A DNA stretch of 64,000 bases from Triangularia verruculosa (Eukaryota; Ascomycota; Sordariomycetes; Sordariales; Podosporaceae). Under the pieces are notes generated by a model, which worked only from the letters and a program-made list of their open reading frames with translations, ran no database searches and was not told the origin of the DNA. Numbering within the stretch: position 1 is the first letter of the stretch; each line of letters opens with the position of its first letter. The position numbers and the translations under genes are program-made. Shown piece by piece: positions 1 to 12,696 of this stretch. The DNA lies in the NCBI GenBank assembly GCA_033296885.1, contig MU863950.1, forward strand, positions 1 to 64,000. The letters are read 5' to 3'.

Positions 1-36
1 GTGGGTGCCGGGTGGTTCGTGGTTGCGCGCGCGTGC

Positions 37-116
<80 letters not shown>

Positions 117-2471
117 GGAGGAGGCGAAGGGGGAGGAATAAAGGTGCATTGTGAATCTCGTTGTTCGGCCTCGTGGCGATCTGGGGTGGGAGGGGTTCTT
201 TGTTGGGGGAGATGATGGGAACGTGGTATTTACGTTAGTGAGAGAGAGAAATTTAGTCGGGTTGGCCGAGGGGGGTTTGGACAGTTGATGATGAGCATAG
301 TGGGCATGCATTTAAGTGGTTGTTTGGGTACCTACCTAGGTAGATGGTCGATTCTTCAAGTTATGGATAGTTAGTTAGTTGTGAGTGAAAGGTGAGTGGT
401 TTTTTTTTGCTCTATCGGAGTCTCTTTGTTCCTTGGCGCGGTTGATCTGCAAAGATATTGTTCATCAAAGTCTTGTGTCTTTCTGGATTTGTCTTTGGCT
501 GCAGTTCTATGGAAGTGGGGGCAGGCCCAGTAAAGATAGGGCGGTTGCAACGGGCAGAGCAAGCAGAATGTGAATTACAAGAATCCTGGGGGTGACGTTT
601 CAGATTGCTTTTTGAGTAGAGTTTATTTTTACGCTGATTGGTGGGAAGGGTTTTGCGGGAATGTGAGGTGAGGTGAGGGTTCATAATAAGAGAGATCTTA
701 AGGTGGTTAAATGGATGGAACGCCGGGTTGGGAGTGTTCGAGAAGGGAAAAAGCCAAGAGTTGCTGGCGTCGGGTGTTTGGTGTTGATGAAGTGTGACGA
801 AAATGGAAGATGTGCTGCAGAAAGATGGTTGGTGTGTGTGTTTCTAGGTGAGACCTTTTGAGAAATGTGTTTCTTTGGGGGGGAGAATTCCGAGAACCGG
901 AATAGGGGTTCGGCAAAGTTGAGTCAGGGGGTGAGTGTGGCGGCGGGAAGCTTGAGGAGGGGCATGCTGTGTCTTTATGCTTCCTTATCTGCCTTTGCGG
1001 ACGTAAGAGCAAGCAGGAGAAATTCAGACTATGCAAGGCAGACATGACAGGTTTTATTCCCAAGTCCCGATCGTCGCTCAGGATGCAAGCTGCAGGGCGG
1101 GAGGGTAAAAAAGACGACCTGCATTCCGCCCGAAATAAGTCGAGCTGAACCAGGGACGCCACGTCTTCGAGAAGTATATATCGGGGGGGATAGACGGCCA
1201 AAATTGCCAGGCCAGTCAGAAGGAGTGATAGGCACTGCTTGGTGACTGTTCATGTCGGATTCAGGGGTTATGTTTGGTGGCACAGACTAGAGGAGGGAAG
1301 CTGGGTAAAAGCTGCCAACTGCATCCCCGCCACAGTCTGTCCCCTCTGTATATTTCTTGGGAAAGACAGCTAGCTACACCAGAAGAAGGGAGGCAGGAGG
1401 AGCCGAGGGCTATGGCAACTACCAGTACGTAAATGCAGGGTGGTTGCCCACTGACAGTGACAGCCCTGTGACAGCGTGACAGCTTCAACATCGGAAGTCC
1501 AAGCCTTTGTCAGTGCCCTTCAAAGTGGATCCGCCCAGTGGTCGAAAGCACCAGCTTTTGCAGCTAACCCCTAGTGTTTCATCTGTCCTCTTCCCCCCCG
1601 AACATCACTTTTCTGGGCTGCCACCCCCCACCGGCACTCAACCGCTACTACACTTACTACTTACTACTCTTCAACCTCAAACTCCTCCTCCGACTTACGA
1701 CCACGTCCGACGACGGTCTCTCTACGACGTCGACGTCCTCCCCTCCCCAGACTGTCTCCTAATGACGCCTGTATATTGTTACTAGGTCTTCTTAACATTT
1801 TACTCCATAATCCCCCCCAAAAAAAAAACAGTGGGAGCAGCACCTAGCAAAGGGGGTCATCGGACCATAAAGGAGCCCCGTCCCGCCTATCCCAGGAAAG
1901 CCAAGCCGAAGCGCGTGAACGGGAACGACCCTCTCAGCATTTCTGCATTTCTGCATTTCCATCCCAAAAAAAGGTCAATCGGGTCTTTGCCTTTGAACCA
2001 CTCACTCACCTCTCACCTCTCACCTCTCTCCTCGACTTCGACTTCGACTCCGATTTCGAGATTTCGGCACTCGGCCTCGACTCGACCTCGACTCTCTTCT
2101 TTCTCTCTCCTCTCGATAGACAAAAAAGGCCCCGGCCACTCTTCGTCACATCGACCTTGTAATTGAATTGCAGCTGCCAGCTTGCGACTTCGTATTCGAC
2201 TCGACTCTGCTGCCTCACTTCAGCGACGCTCCTTCGGCCCGGCCTCTGCCGTTAGTTCTCAGTCCTCGCTTAATTGGATCCTCGCAATCGGCCTTCCGCC
2301 GTGCATTATTATTTTTCCAGGGATCGCCTCTCCGCACCGACCGCGCTCTCACGTCGTCGCACCGCTCTGGCAGTTTCGGGCCCGACGTGTGACGCCATTG
2401 CCAGAAGGCCGGAAAAAATAATTCAATACATACCCACTATCTGACGAGGGTCGGAATAACGATAATCGATA
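1..2471. other. Intergenic region and probable long 5' leader of the Pumilio gene
   Basis: I see no convincing coding exon here; the open frames are short and start at non-ATG codons. After the (GA)n tract the DNA is mixed. From about 1500 it becomes pyrimidine-rich on the + strand, with CCTC and ACTCACCTCT runs and a TTCGAC-type imperfect repeat near 2034-2095. This is typical of fungal promoter and 5' UTR sequence before the ATG at 2472. A 5' UTR intron is possible but I could not fix one. Confidence 0.6.
41..113. repeat. (GA)n microsatellite
   Basis: About 36 uninterrupted GA dinucleotides near the window edge, followed by GGCGGGAGG. The Arg-Glu open frame across it is only the repeat being translated. 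No gene is visible around it. Confidence 0.95.
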
Positions 2472-5400
2472 ATGTCGACTTCAAGACCAGGCGAGCATCT
2501 GACCATTGGCTACCCGCCACAGACCGTGTCCGCTCAGAACCGCTCCAACTCTCCAACAAGCACCTCCCCCAACGACCCGCAGTCTGCCGGCAGCACACTG
2601 CGGTCTCCGTATGGTATTTCCCCAGGTCTAACGCCTACCTCCAAGATGCCGGGTATCTCGCGCTCTGGTGCCGGGTCTCCGAACCATGAAATGGCGGCAT
2701 CTGGCCGTTTGTTCTCCAAGCGGTAAGCTTCAAGACTCTCTCCACTTCATCCCCATCCCGGGTCAAAGCATGTGCTGATTTTTTCAACCAACAGAGCCCG
2801 AGAAATCCAAGCTCAAGAAGGCATCCCGGGAATCCCGGTGAATCCCTGGGGCGGACCTCCGACTAGCGGCAACTCGACTCCTCTTCGTGAAAATATCCCC
2901 GAGTCGCCGACCGATGGGTTCCCAGATTTCGCACAGCTGCCCACACCACAGGAGCTTCCCTCGACACGCCGTGCTCGTGCCGGTACCGTCCCGTCCCGGT
3001 TCTCCCCAGGTGGGGCCGGCAATGGACTGCTTGCTATCCCTTCTCTAGCCTCCAAGACGTCTCGCCCAAGCCCCTCTCAGACGCCTTTCAAGTCTCCATC
3101 CCCAGGCATTGAGTCATCTGGAAACGATGTTTCTAATGCTTCGGCACTTCTGTCGAGACTTCGGGCTGGCTCTATGCCGCAAAGGAGCCCGTTCGCTCAC
3201 GTGCCTGGCACCAGCTCTCCGTTTGGCCCCTCCATCTTCAGCAGCTGGAACCCTACCGGGACAGGACGTGACAGAGGCAACACACTGGCCAGCATCGCCA
3301 GTGTCCCTTCCAATGGCCCAAGTTCTCCAGCGCAATCTCACTTTTCCCGAGAGGGCAATGCCGAGAGTGACGTTCATATGAGAACACTGGATTACCTCGG
3401 TCTTGCGGAAACTCCCCAGCCTGCACGAGCTCAAATTGCCACTCCGACATATGTCCCCAACTATGCCGACTTTTCCAAGGCGGCCAACCGTTTCCGATCC
3501 TACTCGGTCAACAACAAGGACAGATATGCGGACGAGGACGAGGATGATTATGATGATCCGGTCATGATGATGGAGAATCAATACCTGCAGATTCAGGACC
3601 AACTCGCTGCGACCAATGCCGCTATTCAGCAGCATAACCTGGCCGTTCAGGCCTTTGCAAACCAGGCCGCCCGTCCTCGTGCCAGGACTGCTGGTGTGTT
3701 GGATACTCCAGCCTCCCGCATTCTCCGCAATTACTACCCTACCCCCTCCAGGCTCGACGAGTCGATCACAGCCTCTGACATCCAGATTACAGGCAGCAAG
3801 GACTACGATGATCTTCCGCAGGCTGTTGCTGGAATGTCGCTGGGTAGGTCCAACAGCCGCAACAATGGTCTTCTGAGCGCCGAGGAACAGGGTCTGGAAG
3901 GTCCCACTAGTGCTTTGTGGCTCGGCAGCATCCCTACCTCTACCACCACATCAACCCTGACCGAAATGTTCAAGTCGTATGGTCCTATTTTGTCAGCTAG
4001 AGTCTTGACCCACAAGAACTGCGGCTTTGTGAACTTCGAGAGGGTCGATAGTGCGATTTCAGCCAAGAACACAATGAACGGCAAGGAGATCTTCCCCGGA
4101 GCCGGGCCTATTCGCATCAACTTTGCGAAGCCTCCTTCCGCTTCCAACACTCCTGGACACGACGGAGCCATGCCGTCTCCCAGCCCTGATCCCTTTGCCA
4201 AGGGCCAGGATAACGCCCAAGGTGTCGGCGGTGGTGCTCCTGGTGACTCTTCTCCGACTGCGCTTGTGGGCACTTCCACTCCAACTGTGCCACCTCTTTC
4301 CGAGATGACCGGAGATATCTTGAACATTGTTGGCCAATTTGGCGCCACCGAGGAGGATAAGTACAATATTTCCGCCAGTCTCCAGCGGGCCATCCAGTAC
4401 ACCGACTTCATTGATGAAATTCCTCCCATCAAGGAGCCTGCCCATACTAGAGTTCACGATGCGCCAAAGCTTCGGGATATCCGCAAGAGAATTGACAACC
4501 AGGCCTTGTCCCAGGCCGAGATCGAGAGCATTGCTGTCGACATGCTCCCTGAGATTGCCGAGCTTTCGTCTGACTATCTCGGCAACACTGTCGTCCAGAA
4601 GCTCTTTGAGCACTGCTCTGATGATGTCCGCGACCAGATGTTGGCTGAGATTGCGCCCCATATGGCTGAGATTGGTGTCCACAAGAACGGAACCTGGGCT
4701 GCGCAGAAGATCATCGAAGTGTGTAAGACAGCTCACCAGATGAACCTCATTGTGCAGAATCTGCGTCCTTATACCATCCCGCTGTTTCTGGACCAGTATG
4801 GCAACTACGTTCTTCAGGGCTGCTTGAAGTTTGGAAGCCCCTACAACGATTTCATCTTTGAGACCATGCTGAGCAGGATGTGGGAGGCGGCGCAGGGACG
4901 ATATGGAGCTCGCGCCATGCGTGCTTGTCTGGAGAGCCACCATGCCACCAAGGACCAGCAGAGACTGCTCGCAGCTGCCATTGCTCTTCACAGTGTCCAG
5001 CTCGCCACCAATGCCAACGGTGCCCTCCTGTTGACCTGGTTCCTCGACACATGCACTTTCCCACAGAGACGCACAGTTCTCTCGCCTCAGCTCGTGCCCT
5101 ATTTGGTCAACCTCTGCACCCACAAGGTGGCTTACCTGACAGTCCTGAAGGTTATCAACCAGAAGGCCGAGGGAGACGCCAGGGACACCATCCTCAAGGC
5201 GCTTTTCTTCACCCCCAATGATCAGGTTTTGGAGGCGATTTTGAGCGACCATGCCTGCGGAGCCACTCTGATCTTCAAGGTCCTCACCACGCCATTCTTT
5301 GACGAGGCCATCCGCAGCCAGGTTGTTGAGACGGTCAAGAATGTGCTGATCCGCATCAAGGCTCAGCCAGGCCAAGGCTACAAGCGGCTGATGGATGAGG

Positions 5401-6107
5401 TCGGCATGTCTACCCGCAGCGGCGGAGGCGGTGGAAACAGCGCCTCTCGCGACCACAGCAACGACATGAGACAACGGCCAGGCTCTCGGCAGACCAGTGG
5501 CAACGCCCAGCACCACCAACAGCCACAGCAGGCTCAACAAGGTCAGCAACAACAGCAACAGCAAGCTGGACAGTACAATGGCAACACTGCCCCTCAGTAC
5601 TACAACCCACTCAGCGCTCCTGCTGGCTACGACATGGGATACGGTGTCCCCCGGGGCGAGGACGCCGGTATGACTCAGCAGTTCCCTGCTTTCCAACAGG
5701 GCGCCATGTACAACGCGCCCAGCACGCCCATGGCACCAGCTTCCATTCAACAGATGCAATACCAGCAAGCCATGATGCGTGGTGCGCCGCCCATGAACAA
5801 CTATTACCCTGCCGCAGTTCCCGCTGGCTTCAATGGCTACCCCACCCCCAGCCCAGGCATGGATCAGTACCGTAACACCGGCAGCCCGATCCAGCCTCCG
5901 AACGCTCAGATCTCGAACGTCCCCGGACAAGCGCCATTCCCTCCGGCGCCTGGTTTTGGTATGAACATGGGCTATGGCTATGGCGGGCAAGGGCAGATGG
6001 CACCCCAAATGGGCTACATGCAGCAGCAACAGCAGCAAGAGCAAGGCAACAACAGCCGACGTGGACGTGTAGGTCGCAGCCCACAACCTGACAGACGCCG
6101 TCAGTGA
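2472..6107 (+). CDS. RRM + Pumilio (PUF) RNA-binding protein, Jsn1/Puf2-like
   Basis: Exons 2472-2722 and 2795-6107; the intron begins GTAAGC and ends CAACAG, giving 1187 aa. An S/P-rich, low-complexity N-terminal third (residues 1-440) is followed by an RRM at about 452-530 (RNP-like CGFVNFERV). Pumilio-type helical repeats follow at about 620-945, with repeat cores such as GNTVVQKLFEH, NGTWAAQKII and GNYVLQGCL. A Gly/Gln/Pro-rich tail carries several Q runs. RRM followed by PUF repeats is the layout of yeast Jsn1/Puf1 and Puf2, which bind 3' UTRs of mRNAs, many encoding membrane or mitochondrial proteins, in the cytoplasm. Targets here cannot be inferred. The gene stands alone on its strand; the 675-aa antisense frame is a shadow. 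Confidence 0.93.
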
Positions 6108-7337
6108 ATATTGGGAGACATCTTTACTTACAATTTGGGACGTAAACAGAGATGAAGAATTTTTCGAACGATTACACGGAAACGGTTTTATAAATAATGA
6201 TTATTCATGCCGAAGCGGTGTTTGTCTTGGGGGGGTGAAATTCAAAGTAACTTGTACGGAATAGATAAAGCATTTGGGCACAAGCACAGCGGGCATGTGC
6301 CGGGCGTTTTTTTTTTCCTGTCGTTTTTGATGGGGGGCTTTATGTCTTTTGACCACTCTCCTTTTTCATTTCCTGGTCGATGATATGAGGCGGGGGGGGG
6401 GGGGGGTTGGTTGGATTTGGAGGGAATGGGGGGGAGGCTAGCAGTTCTACTAAAGGTAGGCTGTTGGTTTTTTTTGGTTCCTCCTGATGGTTTTGTTGTT
6501 GATTCTTGTTCTCTTCCCTGTTGATTACTTTTTTTTTCTCTGTCTCTCTCTCTCTCTCTCTCGGCAAAAGAAAGTATAAGTTTGGTTTTTTTTTTCTTTG
6601 TTGATGTGAACAAATTTGATGAAGATTGATGGATGGATGAAGGGAAGGTAGGTAAGGTGAGGGATTGAGGGGGATGGGTAGGAAGGGAAAAGGGGGGGGG
6701 TTCATTAGGTAGTGGTAGCGGGTAAAATTTGTTTTTGTTTTTTTTGATGTTGTTGCTTTGGTCTTTGAGTTTTTTGGTGTGATTTTGAGAGATTTGTGTT
6801 TGGTGATTTTGTTGGGGTTGTGTGTAAAGGGTGAAGACAACGGATCCCCCTCTGTGAGGGGGTTGATTGTTGAAGAATTGTGAAACATTTTGAAAAAATA
6901 AATTGGCGAAAAGAAGAGATTTTTTTGGTTTGTGTAGGCGGTTGTGTGTTGTTGTTTTGGTTGGGTGGTTAGACTGTGTTGGTGGGGGTATGGATTCTGG
7001 GTATGTTGTATAGACGGGATTTGAGATGAGATGAGATGAGATGAGATGAGATGAGATTGATGGATAGCGGTTGGGTTGGGTTATTATATATATGGTAGAC
7101 TATGAGTACTGAAATTGAGGTGATGTTTCAACCTTTCTTTTTAGCTTTTCAGTTTTCACTGTTTTGCAATTAAGGCACTTGGAGAGTGTACACAATAACA
7201 GACCACACAGCATGAAGTCAGACTGCTTTCTCTGTATTATCATCATAAAATATTGTGAACCAATTTACCCCATGATTATTAGATATATCCATCTTTCTCA
7301 CCTTTAACATACCGTCTTTCCCATCCCCCGTCACTAT
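6108..7337. other. Intergenic region between convergent genes (3' flanks of PUF and PBN1)
   Basis: T- and G-rich low-complexity DNA containing a 13-14 nt G run near 6398, a CT run near 6541-6562 and a GAGAT pentamer array at 7023-7057. Open frames here are repeat translations without recognisable domains. It probably holds both 3' UTRs. Confidence 0.6.
7023..7057. repeat. (GAGAT)7 pentanucleotide microsatellite
   Basis: Seven perfect GAGAT units in the shared 3' flank of the PUF and PBN1 genes. Confidence 0.95.
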
Positions 7338-8884
7338 CTACTGCCTCTTCTTCTTTTCCTCACCATCCACCTTCCTCCCACCAGCAAACCCAACACCAAG
7401 CAACTTGAACACCACCCACAAGAAACCCAGCCCCACAACCACCGCCGTGCCCACATTGACCCAACCCGCCTTCTCCAAGTTTAGGACTGGCACCTTCACC
7501 CCGTTCACCAACACCCCATCTCCCGCCGTTGTTGTCGGGTCCAAATGCCAAAACACCGTCCGCTCCCCAAACAACCCGTCATACCCCACCTTATCCTTCT
7601 CAAACGGATTAACAGGAAACCTCGTCCCCTCCTCCGCCTCGCACGCCCAAAACACCGCCGGGTAAGGCACCTCTGCAGATCTATACCCAGTCACCGACGG
7701 GGAAAGGTAGCGGAGGTGCAGCGGGACCTGCGCTGTCCATTCCCCCCCTTTCAGCGGGGGAGATAATTCCAGCAAGAGAGACGAGCCCCACGTGTTGGTT
7801 ACGTACTCTGGTGCTTCGAGGTCGATCCCGGGGGTTATATACCGCAGTGCAGAAAGGTTTTTTGACGCCAGGAAGAGCGGATCGGAAAGCTGGTGTCGGT
7901 CGGGGAAGACGGTTTTTGGCAAGGTGAAGTAGGCGTGCAAGCGGCAGGAATCTGGGTTGGGGGATTTGATGGGGGGCGTTGGGGAGGTGATTGATAGCTG
8001 GAGGACTGGGTGGAGGCCGGTGGGGGAGAGGAATTGGGAGGTGAAGGAGACGGGGGCGGCGGAGCGGTGGCGGGAGGGGAAGGTGAAGAGGGTTGGGGAG
8101 GGGTGGTTTGACTGCCCTAAGACGGTGAGGAGGCCGGAGATGGCGATTTCGTGGGCTTCGAGGGTTTTGGGGGAGGCGGTGGAGATGATGCCGATTTCGG
8201 TGCGGATGGAGGGGGAGAGGAGGGTGGCGGAGAGGGAGTGAGATGAGTAAGGCCAGAGGGAGGTTACGCGGAGGGTGTGGGAGATGGTGTCGTAGGATAT
8301 GTCGAGGTGGGAGGCGCGGTGGAGGGAGGAGAGGCGGGGGGAGCAGGATTTTGGGGAGTCGGAGGGGCAGAGGTGGGATTTGGCGAAGTTGATGAAGGAG
8401 GAGAGGGAGGGGAGGGGTTGGTAGAATTGGTGGGTGGTGGAGTGGGTGAAGCGGTCGGTTGGGAGGGTGGTGAAGGATTCTGCGGGGGAGGAGCAGGAGT
8501 TGAGGCCGAATACTCTGGTGAGGAGGGGGCAGGGGTTGATACTGGGTGTTGTGTTAATGAGATGTACGGATAGGAAGTCAAGGTGAGGCGAGCTTACGAT
8601 GTATCACTGCCGGGTGTGTAGAACAGGTGGAATCCGGGGGGAAGGCGTGCTAGTAATGGGCTAACAGCCTCATGTTCACCTCGGTCAACCCATCGGATGT
8701 GTAGTTGACTGACGCCTTCTAACAAGGCTTTGAGTTCGTTCGGCAGTTCATCGAGGGCGAGTGTGAGCCTGTCTTCGCGGACAGCCTTGACATCTGGGCC
8801 GCTCAGTGCACTGGCATCGACCTTCAGGGCTGTAGGCTCGATCGAGTCACCCTCTTTTTGCACGAATGTGATTCTTTCCCTCAT
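7338..8884 (-). CDS. PBN1: Pbn1/PIG-X, subunit of GPI mannosyltransferase I
   Basis: Exons 8884-8598 and 8541-7338 on the minus strand; the intron runs GTAAGC to CACCCAG with a phase-2 junction restoring a serine, giving 496 aa. The start MRERITFVQ is typical of fungal Pbn1. The PIG-X signature HAYFTLPKTVFPDRHQLSD is present at about residues 296-315. A membrane segment lies near the C-terminus (about 455-480: VGTAVVVGLGFLWVVFKLLG) and a basic KKKRQ tail follows. In yeast Pbn1 is an ER glycoprotein that stabilises the Gpi14 mannosyltransferase adding the first mannose to GPI anchors. The second exon lacks in-frame ATG upstream of the signature but is open throughout, so the splice is well supported. 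Codon use in exon 2 is extremely C-rich at third positions, then turns G-rich. Confidence 0.9.
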
Positions 8885-9337
8885 TGTGACCGTTGATGGA
8901 TTATGTAACGTCGGAATGGTTGATAATATAAGTGAGTTTGAGAGCGAGTTGACGTTGAATAACAGCCCCCAGGAGCCTAAAGTGGCAGCTTCTAATTGGC
9001 CAGAAATGCCTGGTCCTTGCCCAAAGCATCACCGAAGACTACGCCACACTAGTCCCGTTTGGGCACCGGCTGCAACGGGCGAAACTGCTCAGCCTCTCCT
9101 TGGAACACGCCCACACGGCGCATAACATGGCCTCGACAATAGGTGTAAGCCATCCATCTTTACCATCTGCTCTTCGCTAGGCTGTCCCTCAAATTGGCCT
9201 CTTCTTGTTTCCACATCATCACTAGATAGCTTCAAGACGAGAAATACATCGTTGCGATAATTGCCAGCTTCACCGGCTGTTTCTTCATTCACTGTCTGAT
9301 GGCCTCTTGAGTCCCTCGGGGATTCGCCTCCTCCACC
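8885..9337. other. Divergent promoter region, PBN1 / caspase-homeodomain-rhodanese gene
   Basis: 453 bp between two divergent ATGs. No conserved element was recognised with confidence. An open frame antisense to the PBN1 start runs into it and is treated as a shadow. Confidence 0.5.
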
Positions 9338-12300
9338 ATGGAGCCCACGCCGCCTTTTATGACGATCCGCACGAGGCAGCCAGCCAACAACGAACGGGCC
9401 CAGAGTAGTCTCAGTATAAGCAGCAGCTCTGATTCTGCTGTATGTTTTCTTCTCCTGTCAACCTCAAGATGGGAAGGAAGGTGGTTGCTAACATCCTTCA
9501 GTATGGCTCCTCGAGCGAGAGCTGTGCTCCAGCGACTCATGATATCAGCCGAGTTAGCTACCATGTCAAGCATCTTGAGAGCTTCGCCCAGGCTCTGGAA
9601 GACGTATGTTTGTGGTAAGATGGCCTCTTGACATGTGGCCTGTCTAACATACATCACAGTCAGCAAGCAGGGCGTTCCCCAATCGAGGTCCAACTCAAAG
9701 ATACACCAAGGTCCATGCCTTGATGCTCCACTGGAAGAGCGACGATTTGTTTGTGCTACCGGAGCTGGAAGATTTGGAAAAGTGCTTTCGGGATTATTAC
9801 TGCTTTGAGACAGACATCTTCTCCATCCCGTCAGAGAACTCTCATTTGGAGTTGATGCTCAAAATCGGCGATATGGTCAAGCAGTACGAATCCGAGCAGA
9901 CGCTATTCGTTGTTTACTATGCAGGACACGCCAGGATAGACGAGTCACGACAAAGCACTTGGTGCGCGTATGTATCACCCATGTATCGCTGTGGTTACGC
10001 TTGCTAACTCTTACAGCAACCGCCGTCACGATTCGCCATGGCTACAGTGGTCTGCCATTCAAACTCTTCTCGAACGGTCCATAGCAGATGTATTAATTCT
10101 TCTGGACTGCTGTGCTGGAGCAGCCAGTGCCACATTCCCAACTGGCCAGAGCATCACAGAGACGATTTCAGCTTCAAGTTGGGACGCCATCGCACCTGAT
10201 CCGGGCAGGTATTCCTTCACCAACACCCTGATCGAGGTACTTGACGAGTGGAGGGGCAAGACCTTCTCGGCCGCCATGCTTCACGCCGAAATCCTTGCCC
10301 GCTTGAAACACCCAAGACCTATCCTCATCAACGGCAAGCACTTCGAGGCGAGGTCAACGCCAGTTCATTTCATGATGACATCAAACCACAAGGCACCCAG
10401 CATCGAAATATGCCGACTAGTGCCACCAAAAGCAGCCAAGGCCCGCCGTGGACTGGGCTCCAGCTCTGTACCAGTAGGCCGGAACTGGCATCAGCCGTTT
10501 CCCGCCTCCATGGACGATATGATTCCGATGGCGTCAGAGCCAAACGAAGACGAGCCCCATGTGATGATTTCTTTGGCCCTTGAGGACGACCAAAAGTTAG
10601 ATCTGAATGCTTGGGAGGAGTGGCTGGCCGGCTTTCCAGCGTTGGCCAAGTTTGTCAAGGTGCAGGGAGTCTTCAAGAGTCACTCAACACTTCTGTTATT
10701 ATCGTTACCAGTAATGGTGTGGGATTTCCTTCCAGACGACCCAGCGTGTTCTTTCGTCGCCTTCATTCGATCCAACAACCTGTTGCGAGCACCGAAAGAA
10801 AGCAAACCCGAGCCAACGCCGGCCGAAGTAAGCGTCCCTGCCACCACCACACAGGAAGTAGACCCAGAACCTAGCCGTGAGGTAGAGCCAGAACCCAGCC
10901 GGAACGATGCCGAATCGTTGTCTGGTGATACCTTGGCCCAGACCGAGAACTCGGAATCTGTACGACACGGCACTAGTGTACCCAATATCTCTGTGAATTA
11001 TTCACGCCAGCAGCATGCACGAGAGACTTTGACATCACCACATCGGGCTGATTCTGTGCCTGTACCATCGCAAAAAACATTGGCTGCTCAGCCGTCATCG
11101 AGTAGCTTGTTCGCTTCATTAAGAAACATGGGCTCAACTATATCACTAGGCGGACATCAATCCCGCCCAGCATCTCTTTCAGGCGCTCATGCTTCTGCAC
11201 ACCATGGCTCAGAGCCTATCACCCGCACAATGATCATCAACCGGTCCAAGAGCTCCAAACGATCCATCTTCACCCCGGATCAAGAGGTCCCCGAAGGCCA
11301 ACAAATGGCCAAACACGTCGTCGGCCGTCTCGAAGAATACTTCCACCGCAACCCAGACCCCAACCTAAGTGTCATCGAACACTTAGCCTCCCACTTCGGA
11401 GTCGAAACAAACGACATCAAGGTCTGGTTCCACAACCGTCGTCAACAGCAGCAACTAACCCAAAACCTCCAAACTCTCCGCTTGCCCACCTCTCAGCCTT
11501 TCGAACTCCTCTCCTCGGTCGACGGACCGTTCATGATCCTCCCAGGCCATCTCAGCCGCCTCCTAGAAATCTACCCCTCCAAGGGCATCCTCCTCGTCGA
11601 CCTCCGCTCCTCCACCGACTTTGAACGCTCTCACATCCACGACGCCCTCAACCTCCGCGCCCCCTTATCCTTCATAACCCACACCTCGCTAGAAATGATC
11701 GAAGACACCTTCATGGACGACCAATCCCGCCGGTCCTTCTCCAAATGGTCCGCCTGCCGCTGCGTGGTCTTTTACGACCGCATCCTCGAGTTCCCCTGGG
11801 AGTGCCCCATCGCCTCGGCCCTCTACCAGAAACTCAGAGCCAAGGGCTGGAGCGGCCAGTGCTTCATCCTCAAGGGACACTACCGCGAGTTTTCGGCCAG
11901 TTTTGACAGGTACATTTCGGGATCAAAAATGACGCAGGAAGCCAAGGAATACCTCGACAGCTTGAGGCAGCAGCCTACATTGACAGAGGAACAGACAGCG
12001 GAGAGAAACAGGGAATACGACACTTGGCTGTCGAGCTTCATGTCGCACCGCCCGAGCCAGTCGGCTGATTTGATCCCGCCGAGGAAGCTGGAGCGCATGA
12101 AGGAGGTGGGGCAGCACCAGAAGGAGCTCGAGACGGAGTTTGAGTCAAGGTTTCCGGCGCTGTACAAGAAGGCGCAGATGATGGCGCCGAGGAAACCTTC
12201 TGTTGCGTTTCCGGCTTCTGATGAGGGGGGTTACTCGCCTATTGCGCCGTCTGTTTCCCCTCCGCCGCCTTTTGAACACTCGTCGGGAGGAGGGTTTAAG

Positions 12301-12696
12301 GATGTAGAGTGGCAGAAGAGGAAGGGAATAGAAGAAGATACGGAAGCGCAGTTTGTCGGGCCGTTGGTGAGGGGATTGGAAAAGATGAGGGAGGAGGGGT
12401 TTGGGATGATGGGGAGCCAAACGCCCAGTCCGACGAGTGGGACGCCGGTGGGGGATCTGAAGGGGAAGGCAATGTATGATTACAATGAGTTTTCTGTTGG
12501 GGCGACGATGGGGGAAGTGGGGGGTGGTGGTGGTGGGTATGAAGAGTATGACGAGATTGATGTTGTTCAAGAAGGGTTGACGACGCATGCTACGGCTGTA
12601 GGGGGTGATACCAAGGGAGGCGGGGTGATGGGGAAGGTGGTGAAGAAGAGGGGGGTGGTGAGGGAGTGGTTGAGGGGTGGGACGGGGAATAAGTGA
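9338..12696 (+). CDS. Caspase-like + homeodomain + rhodanese-like multidomain protein
   Basis: Exons 9338-9439, 9502-9603, 9660-9967 and 10017-12696 (three GTATGT introns, consistent phases) encode 1063 aa. Residues about 83-260 match the fungal caspase-like (Peptidase C14-type) module: a KVHALMLHW strand, the catalytic-His motif VVYYAGH (His158) and the catalytic-Cys motif LLLDCCAGAAS (Cys202/203). A disordered E/P/S-rich linker follows. Residues about 583-646 form a homeodomain-like helix-turn-helix ending in KVWFHNRR (Trp641). Residues about 677-805 are rhodanese-like (LLVDLRSSTDFERSHI, later FILKGHYREF), but the active loop carries Tyr-Asp where catalytic rhodaneses have Cys. A coiled and Gly-rich tail completes the protein. 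I know of no established function for this combination. Nuclear action is inferred from the homeodomain; protease activity is possible because the His/Cys pair is retained. Coding runs unbroken across the last 2.68-kb exon, which holds the catalytic Cys, the homeodomain and the rhodanese-like domain. Confidence 0.85.

Noticed and set aside
4059..6086. 675-codon open frame on the minus strand
   Set aside because: It is antisense to the Pumilio domain and its product is Leu/Val/Arg-rich low complexity without domains; a shadow of the GC-rich coding strand.
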